Notes: generated by a model not told the origin, from the letters alone. A DNA stretch of 64,000 nt from Curtobacterium sp. SGAir0471 (GCF_005490985.1 NZ_CP027869.1:3467992-3531991), one strand, 5' to 3'. Shown: positions 1 through 8,966, numbered from the stretch's first letter. Made by a program: numbers and translations.

Positions 1-129
1 CTCACCCGGGACCGGGCGCACGAGCAACGGGTCCTCGCCGAGGCAGCCGTCCGCCTGCAGCCCGGCCCCTGGGCGATCGGTCTGCTCCTCCGTCGGGACC
101 CCGACACCGACCAGGTCCCGCGCCGATGA
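1..129 (+). CDS. C-terminal end of an unidentified protein (truncated by window edge)
   Basis: An open frame enters from the left edge and runs 42 codons to a TGA at 127-129. Its stop overlaps the ATG of the MFS gene (126-128) as ATGA, the pattern of translationally coupled operon partners. The visible tail is rich in Arg, Ala and Leu (it includes QRVLAEAAVRLQPGPWAIG) and has no motif I recognise. An upstream regulator of the transporter is possible but cannot be shown from this fragment. Confidence 0.5.
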   Translation, partial: LTRDRAHEQRVLAEAAVRLQPGPWAIGLLLRRDPDTDQVPRR

Positions 130-1334
130 GCGAGGACGCCCCTCCGGCGACGATGACGCGTGGCCGGACGCTGCTCTTCGCCGTGGCCGGTGGTGCGGCC
201 GTCGGGAACCTGTACTGGGCGCAGCCCCTGCTCGACGACGTCGCGTCGGACCTCGGGACCTCGCCGGCGTCCGCGGGACTCCTCGTCACGCTGACGCAGG
301 TCGGCTACGCGCTCGGGATCCTGCTGCTCGTGCCGCTCGGCGACGTCGTCGACCGACGACGCCTGGTCCCCGGCGTGCTCGCGGCCTCCGCGGTCGCCCT
401 GCTCGCCGCCGCGCTCGCGCCGGGGTTCCCCGCGCTGCTCGTCGCACTCGCGTTGGTCGGTGCGACGACGGTCGCCGGGCAGCTCCTCATCCCGCTCGCG
501 GGCGACCTGGCAGACCCGGCGGCACGCGGCCGGGTGGTGGGGACGATCGCATCCGGGGTGCTGACCGGCATCCTGCTGTCCCGGACGGTCAGCGGGGTGA
601 TCGCGGACGTCGCCGGGTGGCGCAGCGTGTACGTCCTCGCCGCGGTGGTCGCGGTCGTGCTGGCGGTCCTGCTCGCACGGGCGGTCCCGCGTCTGCCGGA
701 GCGCGAGCGGGTGCGGTACCCGCAGCTCCTGGCGTCGGTGGCCGGCGTCGTCCGCGCACACCGGGCGGTCCGCGTGACGCTGGTCGTCAGCGCGTCCGTG
801 TTCGCCGTGTTCACGATGTTCTGGACGGCGCTGACGTTCCTGCTCAGCGGCGCGCCGTTCGGGTACTCGACCACCGCGATCGGCGCCGTCGGCCTGGTCG
901 GGCTCGCGGGGGCCGTGGCGGCGCAGCGGGTCGGGCGGCTGCACGACCGTGGCTGGTCGGTCCCGGTGACCGGTGCCGCGCTCGTGCTGGTGCTCGTGTC
1001 GCTGGTGGTCGCCGGCCTGGGCGCGCGGTCGATCGTGGTGGTGCTCGTCGCGGTGCTGCTGCTCGACGTCGGGGTGCAGGGCGCGAACGTGCTGAACCAG
1101 ACGCGCCTGTTCGCGATCGACCCCGCGGCACGCAGTCGGCTGAACACGGCCTTCGTCACGTGCAACTTCGTCGGCGGCGCGGTCGGTTCCGCCGTCGCCG
1201 GGGTGCTCTGGAAGGTCGGTGGTTGGACCGCCGTGACGATCGGCGCCGCCGTGCTCATCGGTTTCGCGACGACGGTCTGGGCCGTGCACCGGCGCGGGGC
1301 GCTCGCGCTCCCGGAGCGCGCTGCACAGAGCTGA
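126..1334 (+). CDS. MFS transporter, drug/sugar efflux type
   Basis: This 402-residue protein has about 12 hydrophobic segments, the usual size and layout of a single-domain major facilitator superfamily permease. The loop between helices 2 and 3 carries GDVVDRRRLVP, matching the family's G-x3-D-R-x-G-R/K-type signature in degenerate form. It lacks long soluble domains. The start overlaps the preceding stop by four bases, so it is probably translated with the upstream gene. The substrate is not readable from sequence; an efflux role in the inner membrane is an inference from similarity to EmrD/AraJ-like carriers. Confidence 0.85.
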   Translation: MSEDAPPATMTRGRTLLFAVAGGAAVGNLYWAQPLLDDVASDLGTSPASAGLLVTLTQVGYALGILLLVPLGDVVDRRRLVPGVLAASAVALLAAALAPGFPALLVALALVGATTVAGQLLIPLAGDLADPAARGRVVGTIASGVLTGILLSRTVSGVIADVAGWRSVYVLAAVVAVVLAVLLARAVPRLPERERVRYPQLLASVAGVVRAHRAVRVTLVVSASVFAVFTMFWTALTFLLSGAPFGYSTTAIGAVGLVGLAGAVAAQRVGRLHDRGWSVPVTGAALVLVLVSLVVAGLGARSIVVVLVAVLLLDVGVQGANVLNQTRLFAIDPAARSRLNTAFVTCNFVGGAVGSAVAGVLWKVGGWTAVTIGAAVLIGFATTVWAVHRRGALALPERAAQS

Positions 1335-1391
1335 CAGCCGGCCCGCGGCACGCGCACCGAGAGTGCGCGTCCTGCCTCCGGACGCCCGCAC

Positions 1392-2363
1392 TCAGGGGCG
1401 GAACGTCCCCGGCACGTCGAGATCGCCGTGGGCCGCCTGCCACCGCAGCGCGTCGCGCACCGTCTCCGACGCCGTGTACGCCGGCGCGTAACCGAGCACA
1501 CGCTGCGGCTTCTCGGTGCTGAACACCTGGCTGCGGGACAGGTGCTCCCAGCTGGCGTCGGCGTGCTCCGGAGCCGTGGTCTCACGGAACCGGTCCCAGC
1601 TGACGGACTCGAGCCGTGCCTCCCGGCCGACCCACGATGCGACCAGGTCCGCGTACCCGCGGACCGTGAGCGCCGTCGGGGCGGTCGCGAAGAAGTCCTG
1701 TCCGGCCGCGGCGTCACGCTGCTCGACCGCCAGCTGGAACAGCTGGGCGACGTCGTCGGCGTGCACGTGGGCCATCGACTCCGCGCCGAGACCGGGGACC
1801 TCGACGGTCTCGCCGGTGGCCAACCGCGTGATCACCGACGGGTCGAGGTTGCCGAGCGGTCCGATCGGCATCCAGCCCGGACCGCTGATGTGCCCGGGGT
1901 GGATCGAGGTCGTCGTGACACCACCATGGGCGGTCTCCTGCAGGAGCATGCGGGCGATCGCGTCCTTCTGGGTGCCGTACTCGCCGGACGGCGGGGTGGC
2001 GGTCTCCTCGGTGATCGGCAGCACGTGCGAGACGCCGGCACGCCAGATCGAGCCGCAGTGCACGAGGTGGGTGCGGCTGCCGCGGAGCGCCCGGACGAGC
2101 TGCTCGGCGGAGTGGAGGGTGAAGCAGACGAGGTCGACGACGGCGTCGGCACCGAGCGCGGCGATGCGGGCGCCGAAGGTGCCGTCACGGTCCTCCTGCT
2201 CACGGTCGGCGGTGATCCGCTCGACCTGCTCCCACTCGGGAGCGTCCGCGTACGGGGCGCTGGTGCCGCGCGTCACGACGGTGACGCGGTGGCCGGCCCG
2301 GACGAGGCGGGGGACCAGGAATGTGCCGATGTGGCCGGTGGCTCCGATGACGACGATGTCCAT
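1392..2363 (-). CDS. NAD-dependent epimerase/dehydratase family protein
   Basis: The protein (323 aa) starts MDIVVIGATGHIGTF, an N-terminal Rossmann GxxGxxG nucleotide-binding motif, and its length fits atypical/extended short-chain dehydrogenases that modify sugars or act as reductases. Downstream segments such as VVDLVCFTLHSAEQL and THLVHCGSIW follow the extended-SDR layout. I chose the ATG at 2361-2363 over a longer open frame because the Rossmann strand begins exactly there. A TAGCGT hexamer (2371-2376) lies 7 nt before it, which would make the transcript leaderless. The substrate is unknown. Confidence 0.8.
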   Translation of the reverse strand: MDIVVIGATGHIGTFLVPRLVRAGHRVTVVTRGTSAPYADAPEWEQVERITADREQEDRDGTFGARIAALGADAVVDLVCFTLHSAEQLVRALRGSRTHLVHCGSIWRAGVSHVLPITEETATPPSGEYGTQKDAIARMLLQETAHGGVTTTSIHPGHISGPGWMPIGPLGNLDPSVITRLATGETVEVPGLGAESMAHVHADDVAQLFQLAVEQRDAAAGQDFFATAPTALTVRGYADLVASWVGREARLESVSWDRFRETTAPEHADASWEHLSRSQVFSTEKPQRVLGYAPAYTASETVRDALRWQAAHGDLDVPGTFRP

Positions 2364-2455
2364 GCGGGCCACGCTAGGCGCGCACTGCCGTGCGCGACAG
2401 GCCCTGGTGGTGCTCCCTCGGTGGACGCGACGCGGCTGGGCCGGGTGGCGGACGG

Positions 2456-2493
2456 ACGGGAGGCCCGTGGCGGGTCCGCCACGAGCCTCCCGT
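2456..2493. repeat. GGGAGGC/GCCTCCC palindromic element, copy A (likely terminator)
   Basis: Arms ACGGGAGGC (2456-2464) and GCCTCCCGT (2485-2493) pair perfectly. A second stem CGTGGCG/CGCCACG (2466-2472, 2477-2483) closes a four-base loop, with one mismatch between the stems. It lies just past the stop of the minus-strand gene ending at 2512, so it can terminate that transcript. Similar elements occur at 6961, 8447, 11429, 14801 and 23951. Confidence 0.75.
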
Positions 2494-2511
2494 TCAGTCG
2501 GGTGGTCGGGT

Positions 2512-2997
2512 CTAGGACCCGCTGACCGCCTTGACGGAACCGGCGATGACCGCGGCGTCCTCGGCGAGCGCGCCGACCGGGTCGGGCAGGCCCGAGCTGC
2601 TGAGCGCCTTGCGCGCCGCCCAGCCGAGGAAGCTGCCGACGACCGCACCGATCCCACCGAGCACCGCGCCCTCGATGCGCAGGTCGCGCCGACCCGTGGT
2701 GCCGAGCGCCGCGCCCGCGAACGCTCCGGCTCCGATGCGGCCGATCAGCCCGAGCGGCGAGATGCGCGCGGGGGCCTTCGGGGACTTGTCACCGATGAGT
2801 TCACCGATGGCAGAGGCGACGAGCAGGCCGCGGCCGAGCGGCGTGCTGAACACCTTCCACTGCTGCCAGTCACCCTTCACGGCCTTGTTGTCGTGGTTCA
2901 GCGCGAGCACCGCCAGCGGGGTGCTGCTCCGTCCGCCGCTGAGGAACCCGAGTGCCAGGGTCCGGACCAGGGTGTGCTGCTCGTCGTGCTTGCTCAT
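2512..2997 (-). CDS. Hypothetical glycine-rich membrane protein, DUF4126-like
   Basis: This 161-residue protein has a hydrophilic N-terminus (MSKHDEQHTLVRTLALGFLSG) followed by Gly/Ala-rich hydrophobic stretches with glycine-zipper spacing (GRIGAGAFAGAALG, GGIGAVVGSFLGWAARKAL). It resembles the DUF4126 group of small predicted membrane proteins in its first half (RSSTPLAVLALNHDN) and its closing glycine-rich helix. No catalytic residues stand out. It stands alone, with a palindromic terminator candidate after its stop. Function is unknown. Confidence 0.65.
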   Translation of the reverse strand: MSKHDEQHTLVRTLALGFLSGGRSSTPLAVLALNHDNKAVKGDWQQWKVFSTPLGRGLLVASAIGELIGDKSPKAPARISPLGLIGRIGAGAFAGAALGTTGRRDLRIEGAVLGGIGAVVGSFLGWAARKALSSSGLPDPVGALAEDAAVIAGSVKAVSGS

Positions 2998-3110
2998 GGT
3001 TCTCCTGTCGAGTCCGCTCGGACGTCGTGTCCGCTCGGACGGTACTCGCCGGGCGCTGGGGGACGGACCGCCGCCGCCCCCTCCGAGCCGTGCCGCGTAC
3101 CGTCCGGGCC

Positions 3111-3755
3111 ATGAGCAACGTCATCCTGTTCGGCGGCCACGGCAAGGTCGCACTCCTCGCCACCCGCATCCTCACCGAGCGCGGCCACAGCGTCACGTCG
3201 GTGATCCGCAACCCGGACCAGCAGGACGAGGTCCGCGCGCACGGCGGCGAGCCCCGCATCGCCGACGTGCAGGAGCAGTCGCTCACGGACTTCGCCGACC
3301 TGATCCGCGGGCACGACGCCGTCGTCTGGTCGGCCGGCGCCGGTGGCGGGTCTGCGGACCGCACCTGGGCGATCGACCGCGACGCGGCCGTGCTGTCCGT
3401 GCAGGGCGCCGCGCAGGCCGGGGTCGACCGGTACGTGATGGTGTCGTGGTCCGGATCGACGCTCGACCACGGGATCCCGCAGGACCAGGACTTCTTCGCG
3501 TACGCGCAGTCCAAGATGATCGCCGACGCGGTGCTCCGTGACTCCGGGCTGCAGTGGACGATCGTCGCGCCGAGCACCCTGACCGACGACGAGCCGACCG
3601 GGTCGGTGGACTGGGACGGCTCGTCGTCGCAGGTGCCGCGCGGCGACGTGGCGCACGTGGTCGCCGACGTCGTCGAGGACTCGTCGACGGCCGGTCGGAC
3701 CATCCGCTTCAACGGCGGCGGGACGGCGATCGCCGAGTTCCTGCAGCAGCGGTAG
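3111..3755 (+). CDS. NAD(P)H-binding SDR-family protein (atypical, NmrA-like)
   Basis: The 214-residue product begins MSNVILFGGHGKVALLATRI, an N-terminal Rossmann strand with a GGxGxxA dinucleotide motif typical of atypical SDR proteins (SDR_a5, NAD(P)H-binding domain). It lacks a YxxxK catalytic pair, so a binding, sensing or isomerase role is as likely as oxidoreduction. I use ATG 3111 because it sits at the Rossmann strand and 7 nt after a TACCGT -10-like hexamer (3098-3103); the frame could be opened further upstream but would add Arg-rich, unlikely sequence. Confidence 0.8.
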   Translation: MSNVILFGGHGKVALLATRILTERGHSVTSVIRNPDQQDEVRAHGGEPRIADVQEQSLTDFADLIRGHDAVVWSAGAGGGSADRTWAIDRDAAVLSVQGAAQAGVDRYVMVSWSGSTLDHGIPQDQDFFAYAQSKMIADAVLRDSGLQWTIVAPSTLTDDEPTGSVDWDGSSSQVPRGDVAHVVADVVEDSSTAGRTIRFNGGGTAIAEFLQQR

Positions 3756-3797
3756 CGGTCGGGTGTCGGTGACGGACCGGTCGGGTCGGCCCTGCTG

Positions 3798-5075
3798 ATG
3801 CACGCGCTGCTCGTCCGCGTCCGCGAGTCGTTCTGGTTCCTGCCCGCCCTGCTCGGGGTCGTGGCGATCGTCGTCGCGCAGCTGCTCGTCACGCTCGACC
3901 GCGAGGTCCTGGACGGGCAGGTGCCGGCGGTCCCGTTCCTCGACGCCCTGAGCGCCGGCGGTGGTCGGTCGATCCTGACGACGATCGGCACGGCCATGCT
4001 CACGGTGGCGGGCACCTCGTTCTCGATCACGATCTCGGTCCTCGCGACCACGTCGTCGACGTACGGGCCGCGGCTCGTGCGGAACTTCACGGCGGACCGG
4101 GCGAACCAGCTCGTGCTCGCGGCGTTCACCTCGACGTTCCTGTACGCGATGGTCGTGCTGCGGACCGTGCACACCGACGTCGACGACGGCGACGCGTTCG
4201 TGCCCGTCGTCGCCATCCACGTCGCCGTGCTGCTCGCGGTGCTCGACGTCGGTGTGCTCGTCTTCTTCATCCACCACATCGCGTCGAGCACGCAGATCAC
4301 GTCGCTGCAGCGGCAGGTGCAGACCGACCTGCGTGCCGCGGTCGACGAGGCCTACCGGGACGGCGACGACGAGCGACGGACGATCCAGCCCGTCACCGTC
4401 CCCGAGGACGGCTGGTACGCGGTCCGGGCGGCCTCCGACGGCTACGTGCAGTCGGTGGAGTGGCGGACGCTGACGGCATGGGCGGTCCGCAACGACCGTC
4501 TGGTGGACGTCGTCGCGACCCCGGGCCGGTACGTCATCCAGGGCGACGTCGTCGTCCGCGTGCGCGTCCGCGCGGACGGGGACCAGATCGACCGATCGCG
4601 CGACGACGACAGCACCCCGGCGATCGACGCCGCGACCTCCCGGACGCTGCGCGCCGCGGTGGTCCTCGGCACCGCCCGGACGCCCGTGCAGGACGTCGAG
4701 TTCGCCCTCCAGCAGCTCGTCGAGATCGCCGTCCGCGGTCTGGCGTCCGGCTCGAACGACCCGTACACGGCGGTCAGCGCCCTGGACATGGCGACGCCGG
4801 TCCTGGTGCCGCTCTGGCGCGACCGGAGCGCCGTGACGGCACTGCTCGGGCCGGACGGGACGCCGCGGGTCCTGCAGCACTGGCCGTCCCCCGAGGACCT
4901 GGTGGCCGGACTCTTCGCGACCGTCGGGCACTACGGCGCCGGACAACCGCTCGTCGAGCGGGCCGCCGATCGGCTCGCTGAGCGGCTGGAGCACCAGGCG
5001 CCGGAGCACCGGCGCGGACTCGTGGCCGGGACGCGCGCGCGGCGTGACGACCCCGACGGCGAGCCACCTGCCTGA
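3798..5075 (+). CDS. DUF2254 family membrane protein
   Basis: This 425-residue protein has four hydrophobic segments in its first 160 residues (including LLGVVAIVVAQLLVTL) and a long soluble C-terminal half. The layout, length and the region TSFSITISVLATTSSTYGPR match DUF2254, a family of predicted membrane proteins of unknown function found in many bacteria. The C-terminal part holds a conserved block around SGSNDPYTAVSALD. It lies between a dinucleotide-binding protein and a BCCT transporter on the same strand, with short gaps, but no functional link is evident. Confidence 0.85.
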   Translation: MHALLVRVRESFWFLPALLGVVAIVVAQLLVTLDREVLDGQVPAVPFLDALSAGGGRSILTTIGTAMLTVAGTSFSITISVLATTSSTYGPRLVRNFTADRANQLVLAAFTSTFLYAMVVLRTVHTDVDDGDAFVPVVAIHVAVLLAVLDVGVLVFFIHHIASSTQITSLQRQVQTDLRAAVDEAYRDGDDERRTIQPVTVPEDGWYAVRAASDGYVQSVEWRTLTAWAVRNDRLVDVVATPGRYVIQGDVVVRVRVRADGDQIDRSRDDDSTPAIDAATSRTLRAAVVLGTARTPVQDVEFALQQLVEIAVRGLASGSNDPYTAVSALDMATPVLVPLWRDRSAVTALLGPDGTPRVLQHWPSPEDLVAGLFATVGHYGAGQPLVERAADRLAERLEHQAPEHRRGLVAGTRARRDDPDGEPPA

Positions 5076-5108
5076 ACGGAGTCACAGCACGTCAGGCACC
5101 ATGGACCG

Positions 5109-6944
5109 ATGGCCACGACCAGACCACCAGCATCATCCACCGACCAGCTCCGCCCCGGGGAGCCGGTCCGCACCACCCCCGAGCTCGCGCGCTGGGTCTT
5201 CTGGCCGGCCGCCGTCATCGTGCTCGGCTTCGTCGCCTGGACCCTCGTCGCACCCTCGTCCGCCGAGGCCGTGTTCACCGCGCTGCAGAGCGGGATCGTC
5301 CGCAACTTCAGCTGGTACTACGTGCTCATCGCGGCGTTCTTCGTCGGGTTCTCGCTGTTCGTCGGGTTCTCGAAGTACGGCGACATCAAGCTCGGCAAGG
5401 ACCAGGACGAGCCCGAGTTCACCACCGGCTCGTGGTTCGCCCTGCTCTTCGCGGCGGGCATGGGCATCGGACTCGTCTTCTACGGTGTCTCCGAGCCGCT
5501 CAGCCACTTCGCCTCACCCCGGCCCGGCGTCACGGGCACCGAGAACCAGCTCGCGCAGCAGGCGATGACCCAGACGTTCCTGCACTGGGGCCTGCACGCC
5601 TGGGCCATCTACGTCGTCCTCGGCCTCGCCCTGGCCTACGCGATCCACCGTCGCGGCCGTCCGGTCTCGATCCGGTGGGCACTCGAACCGCTGCTCGGCA
5701 ACCGCGTCCGCGGCGGGTGGGGCAACCTCATCGACGTGATCGCCCTGATCGGCACGCTGTTCGGCGTCGCGACCTCGCTCGGCCTCGGTGTCATCCAGAT
5801 CGGCGCCGGACTCGAGAGCGCCGGTCTCGCCGAGAGCAGCACGGTCAGCCAGATCGCGATCATCGCGGTCATCACCGCGGTGACGATCGTCTCCCTGGTC
5901 ACCGGCGTGACCAAGGGGATGAAGATCCTGTCGAACTTCAACCTCATCCTCGCGGCGGCACTGCTGCTCTTCATCCTGATCGTCGGCCCCACGCAGTTCC
6001 TGCTGCGGGACTTCGTGCAGTCGATCGGCGCCTACCTGCAGAACGTCGTCGGACTCTCCTTCAACGTGACCGCGCAGCAGGGTGCGGCCGGCGAGGAGTG
6101 GCAGGGCGCCTGGACGACGTTCTACTGGGGCTGGTGGATGTCGTGGGCCCCCTTCGTCGGCATCTTCATCGCACGCATCTCGCGCGGCCGCACCGTGCGT
6201 GAGTTCGTCTTCGGCGTGCTGCTCGTGCCGACGGCACTGACCTTCCTCTGGTTCGCCGTCCTCGGTGGTGCCGCCATCCACCAGGAGACGGACGGCGCCG
6301 GCGGCCTCGTCGGCGCGGACGGGTCGGTCGACGTCGAGGGCTCGCTCTTCACGCTGCTCGCCGACCTGCCCGCCGGCGTCGTGCTGACCTTCGGCGCGAT
6401 CCTGCTCATCGGCGTCTTCTTCGTGACGTCGTCGGACTCGGGGTCACTCGTCATGGCGATGATCGCGTCGGGCGGCGACATCGAGCCGAAGAACTGGCTG
6501 CGCGTGTTCTTCGCGCTCGTCGCTGCGCTGCTGGCCGTGGCGCTGCTCCTGACCGGAGGGTTGAACGCGCTGAAGACCGCGGCGATCACCACGGCGTTGC
6601 CGTTCAGCATCGTCCTGCTGATGACCTGTTGGTCGACGATCATCGCCTTCAACCGCGAGCGCCGGGCGTACGACAAGGCGGAGCGCGAGGTCCTGCTCGA
6701 GCACGTCGGTGCGTACTACGGCCTCGAGGTGGACGCGCCGAACGAGCGCGCAGCCGGACGGCCGTGGGACATCGTCCGTCGCCTCCGTGGCCGGACGCCG
6801 CAGCGCAGTGGTGTGAGCACCTCGCCGGATGCGTTCCCCGTGCACACCGACACCGTCTCACCGGATCCCGGGATCGACGCGAGCCTCGACCCGGCGCCAG
6901 CCGACGCAGCAGCGGACGCTCAGGAGGCGCAGCCGCGGTCCTGA
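5109..6944 (+). CDS. BCCT family transporter (betaine/choline/carnitine type)
   Basis: This 611-residue permease has the BCCT core of about 12 helices. Two family signatures are intact: GMGIGLVFYGVSEPLSHF, the glycine-rich segment of helix 3, and FYWGWWMSWAPFVGIFIARI, the Trp-rich segment that forms the aromatic substrate box in BetP. It is therefore expected to import glycine betaine or a related trimethylammonium compound with Na+ or H+, as osmoprotection. The C-terminal about 75 residues are hydrophilic and acidic, where BetP-like proteins carry an osmosensory tail. CACCAT lies 6 nt before the start, a weak leaderless promoter candidate. A perfect hairpin follows the stop. Confidence 0.93.
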   Translation: MATTRPPASSTDQLRPGEPVRTTPELARWVFWPAAVIVLGFVAWTLVAPSSAEAVFTALQSGIVRNFSWYYVLIAAFFVGFSLFVGFSKYGDIKLGKDQDEPEFTTGSWFALLFAAGMGIGLVFYGVSEPLSHFASPRPGVTGTENQLAQQAMTQTFLHWGLHAWAIYVVLGLALAYAIHRRGRPVSIRWALEPLLGNRVRGGWGNLIDVIALIGTLFGVATSLGLGVIQIGAGLESAGLAESSTVSQIAIIAVITAVTIVSLVTGVTKGMKILSNFNLILAAALLLFILIVGPTQFLLRDFVQSIGAYLQNVVGLSFNVTAQQGAAGEEWQGAWTTFYWGWWMSWAPFVGIFIARISRGRTVREFVFGVLLVPTALTFLWFAVLGGAAIHQETDGAGGLVGADGSVDVEGSLFTLLADLPAGVVLTFGAILLIGVFFVTSSDSGSLVMAMIASGGDIEPKNWLRVFFALVAALLAVALLLTGGLNALKTAAITTALPFSIVLLMTCWSTIIAFNRERRAYDKAEREVLLEHVGAYYGLEVDAPNERAAGRPWDIVRRLRGRTPQRSGVSTSPDAFPVHTDTVSPDPGIDASLDPAPADAAADAQEAQPRS

Positions 6945-6960
6945 CGTGACCCGGTGACGG

Positions 6961-6998
6961 ACGGGAGGCGCGGTGCCGGCTGGCACCGCGCCTCCCGT
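6961..6998. terminator. GGGAGGC/GCCTCCC palindromic element, copy B
   Basis: A perfect 17-bp stem, ACGGGAGGCGCGGTGCC (6961-6977) paired with 6982-6998 across a GGCT loop, sits 16 nt after the BCCT stop. It is the most regular copy of the palindromic family and fits an intrinsic terminator, although no T-run follows. Confidence 0.8.
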
Positions 6999-7054
6999 TC
7001 GCCTGCTCATCGGTCGACTGAGCCGCTGTCGGTGGCCCCGCCTAGCCTGACGAC

Positions 7055-7879
7055 ATGCCCGAGGGTGACTCCGTCCACCGCCTGGCGTCACGCCTCCGCG
7101 CCGTCGACGGTGCCCTGGTCACCCGCGGTGAACTGCGCGGTGGCGCCGACGCCGGCGTTCCGCTCGGCGGCCGGCGGATCATCGGGCACGCGACGCACGG
7201 CAAGCACCTGCTGACCCGGTTCGACGACGGCAGCACGCTGCACACGCACATGCGGATGACGGGCTCGTGGACGACGACGGGCGCCGGGAAGCGCCTGCCC
7301 GTGCACGCCGCGCGGGACGCCCGCGTCCGGATGGCCCTCGACGACGGCCGGACGGTGTGGGGGATCGCCCTGCCCGTGGTCGAGCTGCTCTCCACCCGTG
7401 ACGAGCACCTGGCGGTCGGGTACCTCGGCCCGGACCTGCTCCACGACGACTTCGACCGCGACGAGGCCCTCCGTCGCTGCACGGCCGACCCCGACCTGCC
7501 CGTGCGCACCGTCCTGCTCGACCAGCGGCGCGTGGCGGGGCTCGGCAACCTCTGGGCGAACGAGCTCGGCTTCGTCCGCGGGCTACACCCCGACCGGCCG
7601 ATCGGCACGGTCGACGTCGGGGCACTGCTCGACACGGCGCAGCGCATGCTCCGCCACTCGGCGACGACGCCCGACGCGTACCAGGTGACCACCGGGGTGC
7701 TCCGCCGCGGCGAGCGCCACTGGGTCGTCGGTCGGGCCGGTCGGCCGTGCCTGCGCTGCGGGACGCGGGTGCGCGCCCGCGACGACGTCGAGGTGGTCGG
7801 TTCCGCGCCCCGACGCGTCTGGTGGTGCCCCCGTTGTCAGCCCGTGACGGTCGAGGCGGCGGCGACCGCTGCCGGCTGA
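7055..7879 (+). CDS. nei: Fpg/Nei family DNA glycosylase (endonuclease VIII-like)
   Basis: The 274-residue protein begins MPEGDSVHR. In this family Pro2 is the Schiff-base nucleophile and Glu3 the general acid, and the DSVHR continuation separates Nei-type enzymes from Fpg. It ends with a zinc finger of two CxxC pairs (CLRC and CPRC). The expected function is excision of oxidised bases followed by strand cleavage. A TAGCCT hexamer lies exactly 6 nt before ATG (7043-7048), indicating a leaderless transcript. The last 43 nt overlap the convergent ATPase gene. Confidence 0.93.
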   Translation: MPEGDSVHRLASRLRAVDGALVTRGELRGGADAGVPLGGRRIIGHATHGKHLLTRFDDGSTLHTHMRMTGSWTTTGAGKRLPVHAARDARVRMALDDGRTVWGIALPVVELLSTRDEHLAVGYLGPDLLHDDFDRDEALRRCTADPDLPVRTVLLDQRRVAGLGNLWANELGFVRGLHPDRPIGTVDVGALLDTAQRMLRHSATTPDAYQVTTGVLRRGERHWVVGRAGRPCLRCGTRVRARDDVEVVGSAPRRVWWCPRCQPVTVEAAATAAG

Positions 7880-8388
7880 CCGTCGGCGATGTCCCGGGCG
7901 ACCTGCTCCGGCGCGCGGTCGACAGTGGAGACGACCTCGGCGGCCTCGTGCAACCAGCCGTCCGCGGCCTCGGCGTAGGGTGCGAGCCGGCTCATCCGGA
8001 ACGTCGAGTACCCGACGACCGCGTCGTCCTCGATCCGCCGGCGCAGGGTGTCCTGGTCGGCATGGAGCACGACGTGCCGCACCGGGATCCCGTGCTGCGC
8101 GAAACCGTCGGCGATCTCCCGCCAGTAGGCCTCGACCAGCACGGTCTGCGGCATGACGAGCGTGCCGCCGACCTGGTCGAGCACCCGTCGGGCCGTCTCG
8201 ACGACGAGCGGCCGCCACGGGGCCCAGTGCTGGAAGTCACCGTGGTCCGGCAGCGGCGGCCGGACGTCCATCAGGACCTCGCCGATCTTCTCGGGGTCGA
8301 GCACGTGGGCGTCGGGCAGCATCGGCTGCAGCAGACGTGCCGTCGTCGTCTTGCCGGCCCCGTGGGTGCCGTTGATCCACACGATCAC
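7837..8388 (-). CDS. P-loop ATPase/kinase-like protein (TmrB-like)
   Basis: The 183-residue product starts IVWINGTHGAGKTTTARLL, a Walker A motif (GTHGAGKTT) at the extreme N-terminus as in TmrB-type tunicamycin-resistance ATPases and shikimate-kinase-like small kinases. The following segments (HVLDPEKIGEVL, VVLHADQDTLRRRIE) fit a nucleoside/small-molecule kinase fold. Start is GTG at 8386-8388, with TAGCGT 7 nt upstream on the minus strand. It converges on nei with a 43-nt overlap. The substrate is unknown, and tunicamycin resistance is only a family association. Confidence 0.8.
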   Translation of the reverse strand: MIVWINGTHGAGKTTTARLLQPMLPDAHVLDPEKIGEVLMDVRPPLPDHGDFQHWAPWRPLVVETARRVLDQVGGTLVMPQTVLVEAYWREIADGFAQHGIPVRHVVLHADQDTLRRRIEDDAVVGYSTFRMSRLAPYAEAADGWLHEAAEVVSTVDRAPEQVARDIADGQPAAVAAASTVTG

Positions 8389-8446
8389 CCTGCGGACGCT
8401 ACCGCACCGCTCCGCGCGGGTGGGTCACGATCCGGCACCGGCCACG

Positions 8447-8492
8447 GGACGGCCTGGAGGCGCGGCGGCGGCCCGCGACGAGCCTCCCGTCC
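8447..8492. repeat. GGGAGGC/GCCTCCC palindromic element, copy C (degenerate)
   Basis: The right arm GCCTCCCGTCC (8482-8492) is canonical, but the left arm is interrupted (GGACGGCCTGGAGGC, 8447-8461). Unlike the other copies it lies between two divergent gene starts (8388 minus, 8529 plus) and so cannot be a 3'-end terminator of either neighbour. Confidence 0.55.
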
Positions 8493-8528
8493 GCCGGACG
8501 CATCGTCCGTTCACCTCGGTGCGGCAGG

Positions 8529-8966
8529 ATGACCCCACCCGTCGCCCCCACCCCCGGAGTCACCGTGCCCGACCAGAAGCCCGCCGTCCTGTTCGTCTGC
8601 GTCCACAACGCCGGCCGCTCCCAGATGGCGGCCGGGTGGCTGCGCCACCTGGCGGGCGACCGCGTCGACGTGTTCTCCGCCGGGTCGGAGCCCGCCGACC
8701 GGATCAACGCGGTCGCGGTGCAGGCGATGGCCGAGGAGGGCATCGACATCGCGGGGGAGCAGCCCGCCGTCCTCACCACCGACGCGGTCCGCCAGGCCGA
8801 CGTGGTGGTGACCATGGGCTGCGGCGACGCCTGCCCCGTCTTCCCGGGCAAGCGCTACGAGGACTGGGCACTCACCGACCCGGCCGGCCTGCCGATCGAG
8901 CAGGTCCGTCCGGTGCGCGACGCGGTCCGGCAGCGCGTCGAGACCCTGCTCGCCGAGCTCGTCTAG
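8529..8966 (+). CDS. arsC: Arsenate reductase / low-molecular-weight phosphatase family (ArsC)
   Basis: The 145-residue protein has the low-molecular-weight phosphatase loop CVHNAGRSQ near its N-terminus and a second conserved cysteine in MGCGDACPVF, as in thioredoxin- or mycothiol-linked arsenate reductases. The C-terminal DPAGLPIEQVRPVRD matches the acid-residue loop of the family. It would reduce arsenate to arsenite in the cytoplasm. An in-frame GTG at 8565 has a GGAG 5 nt upstream and would give a 133-residue protein with the usual N-terminus, so the true start may be there. No arsenite pump or ArsR lies nearby. The stop overlaps the convergent neighbour through CTAG. Confidence 0.88.
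   Translation: MTPPVAPTPGVTVPDQKPAVLFVCVHNAGRSQMAAGWLRHLAGDRVDVFSAGSEPADRINAVAVQAMAEEGIDIAGEQPAVLTTDAVRQADVVVTMGCGDACPVFPGKRYEDWALTDPAGLPIEQVRPVRDAVRQRVETLLAELV

Noticed and set aside
7837..8388. Tunicamycin-resistance gene tmrB
   Set aside because: Only the P-loop and general size match; I kept a generic ATPase call.
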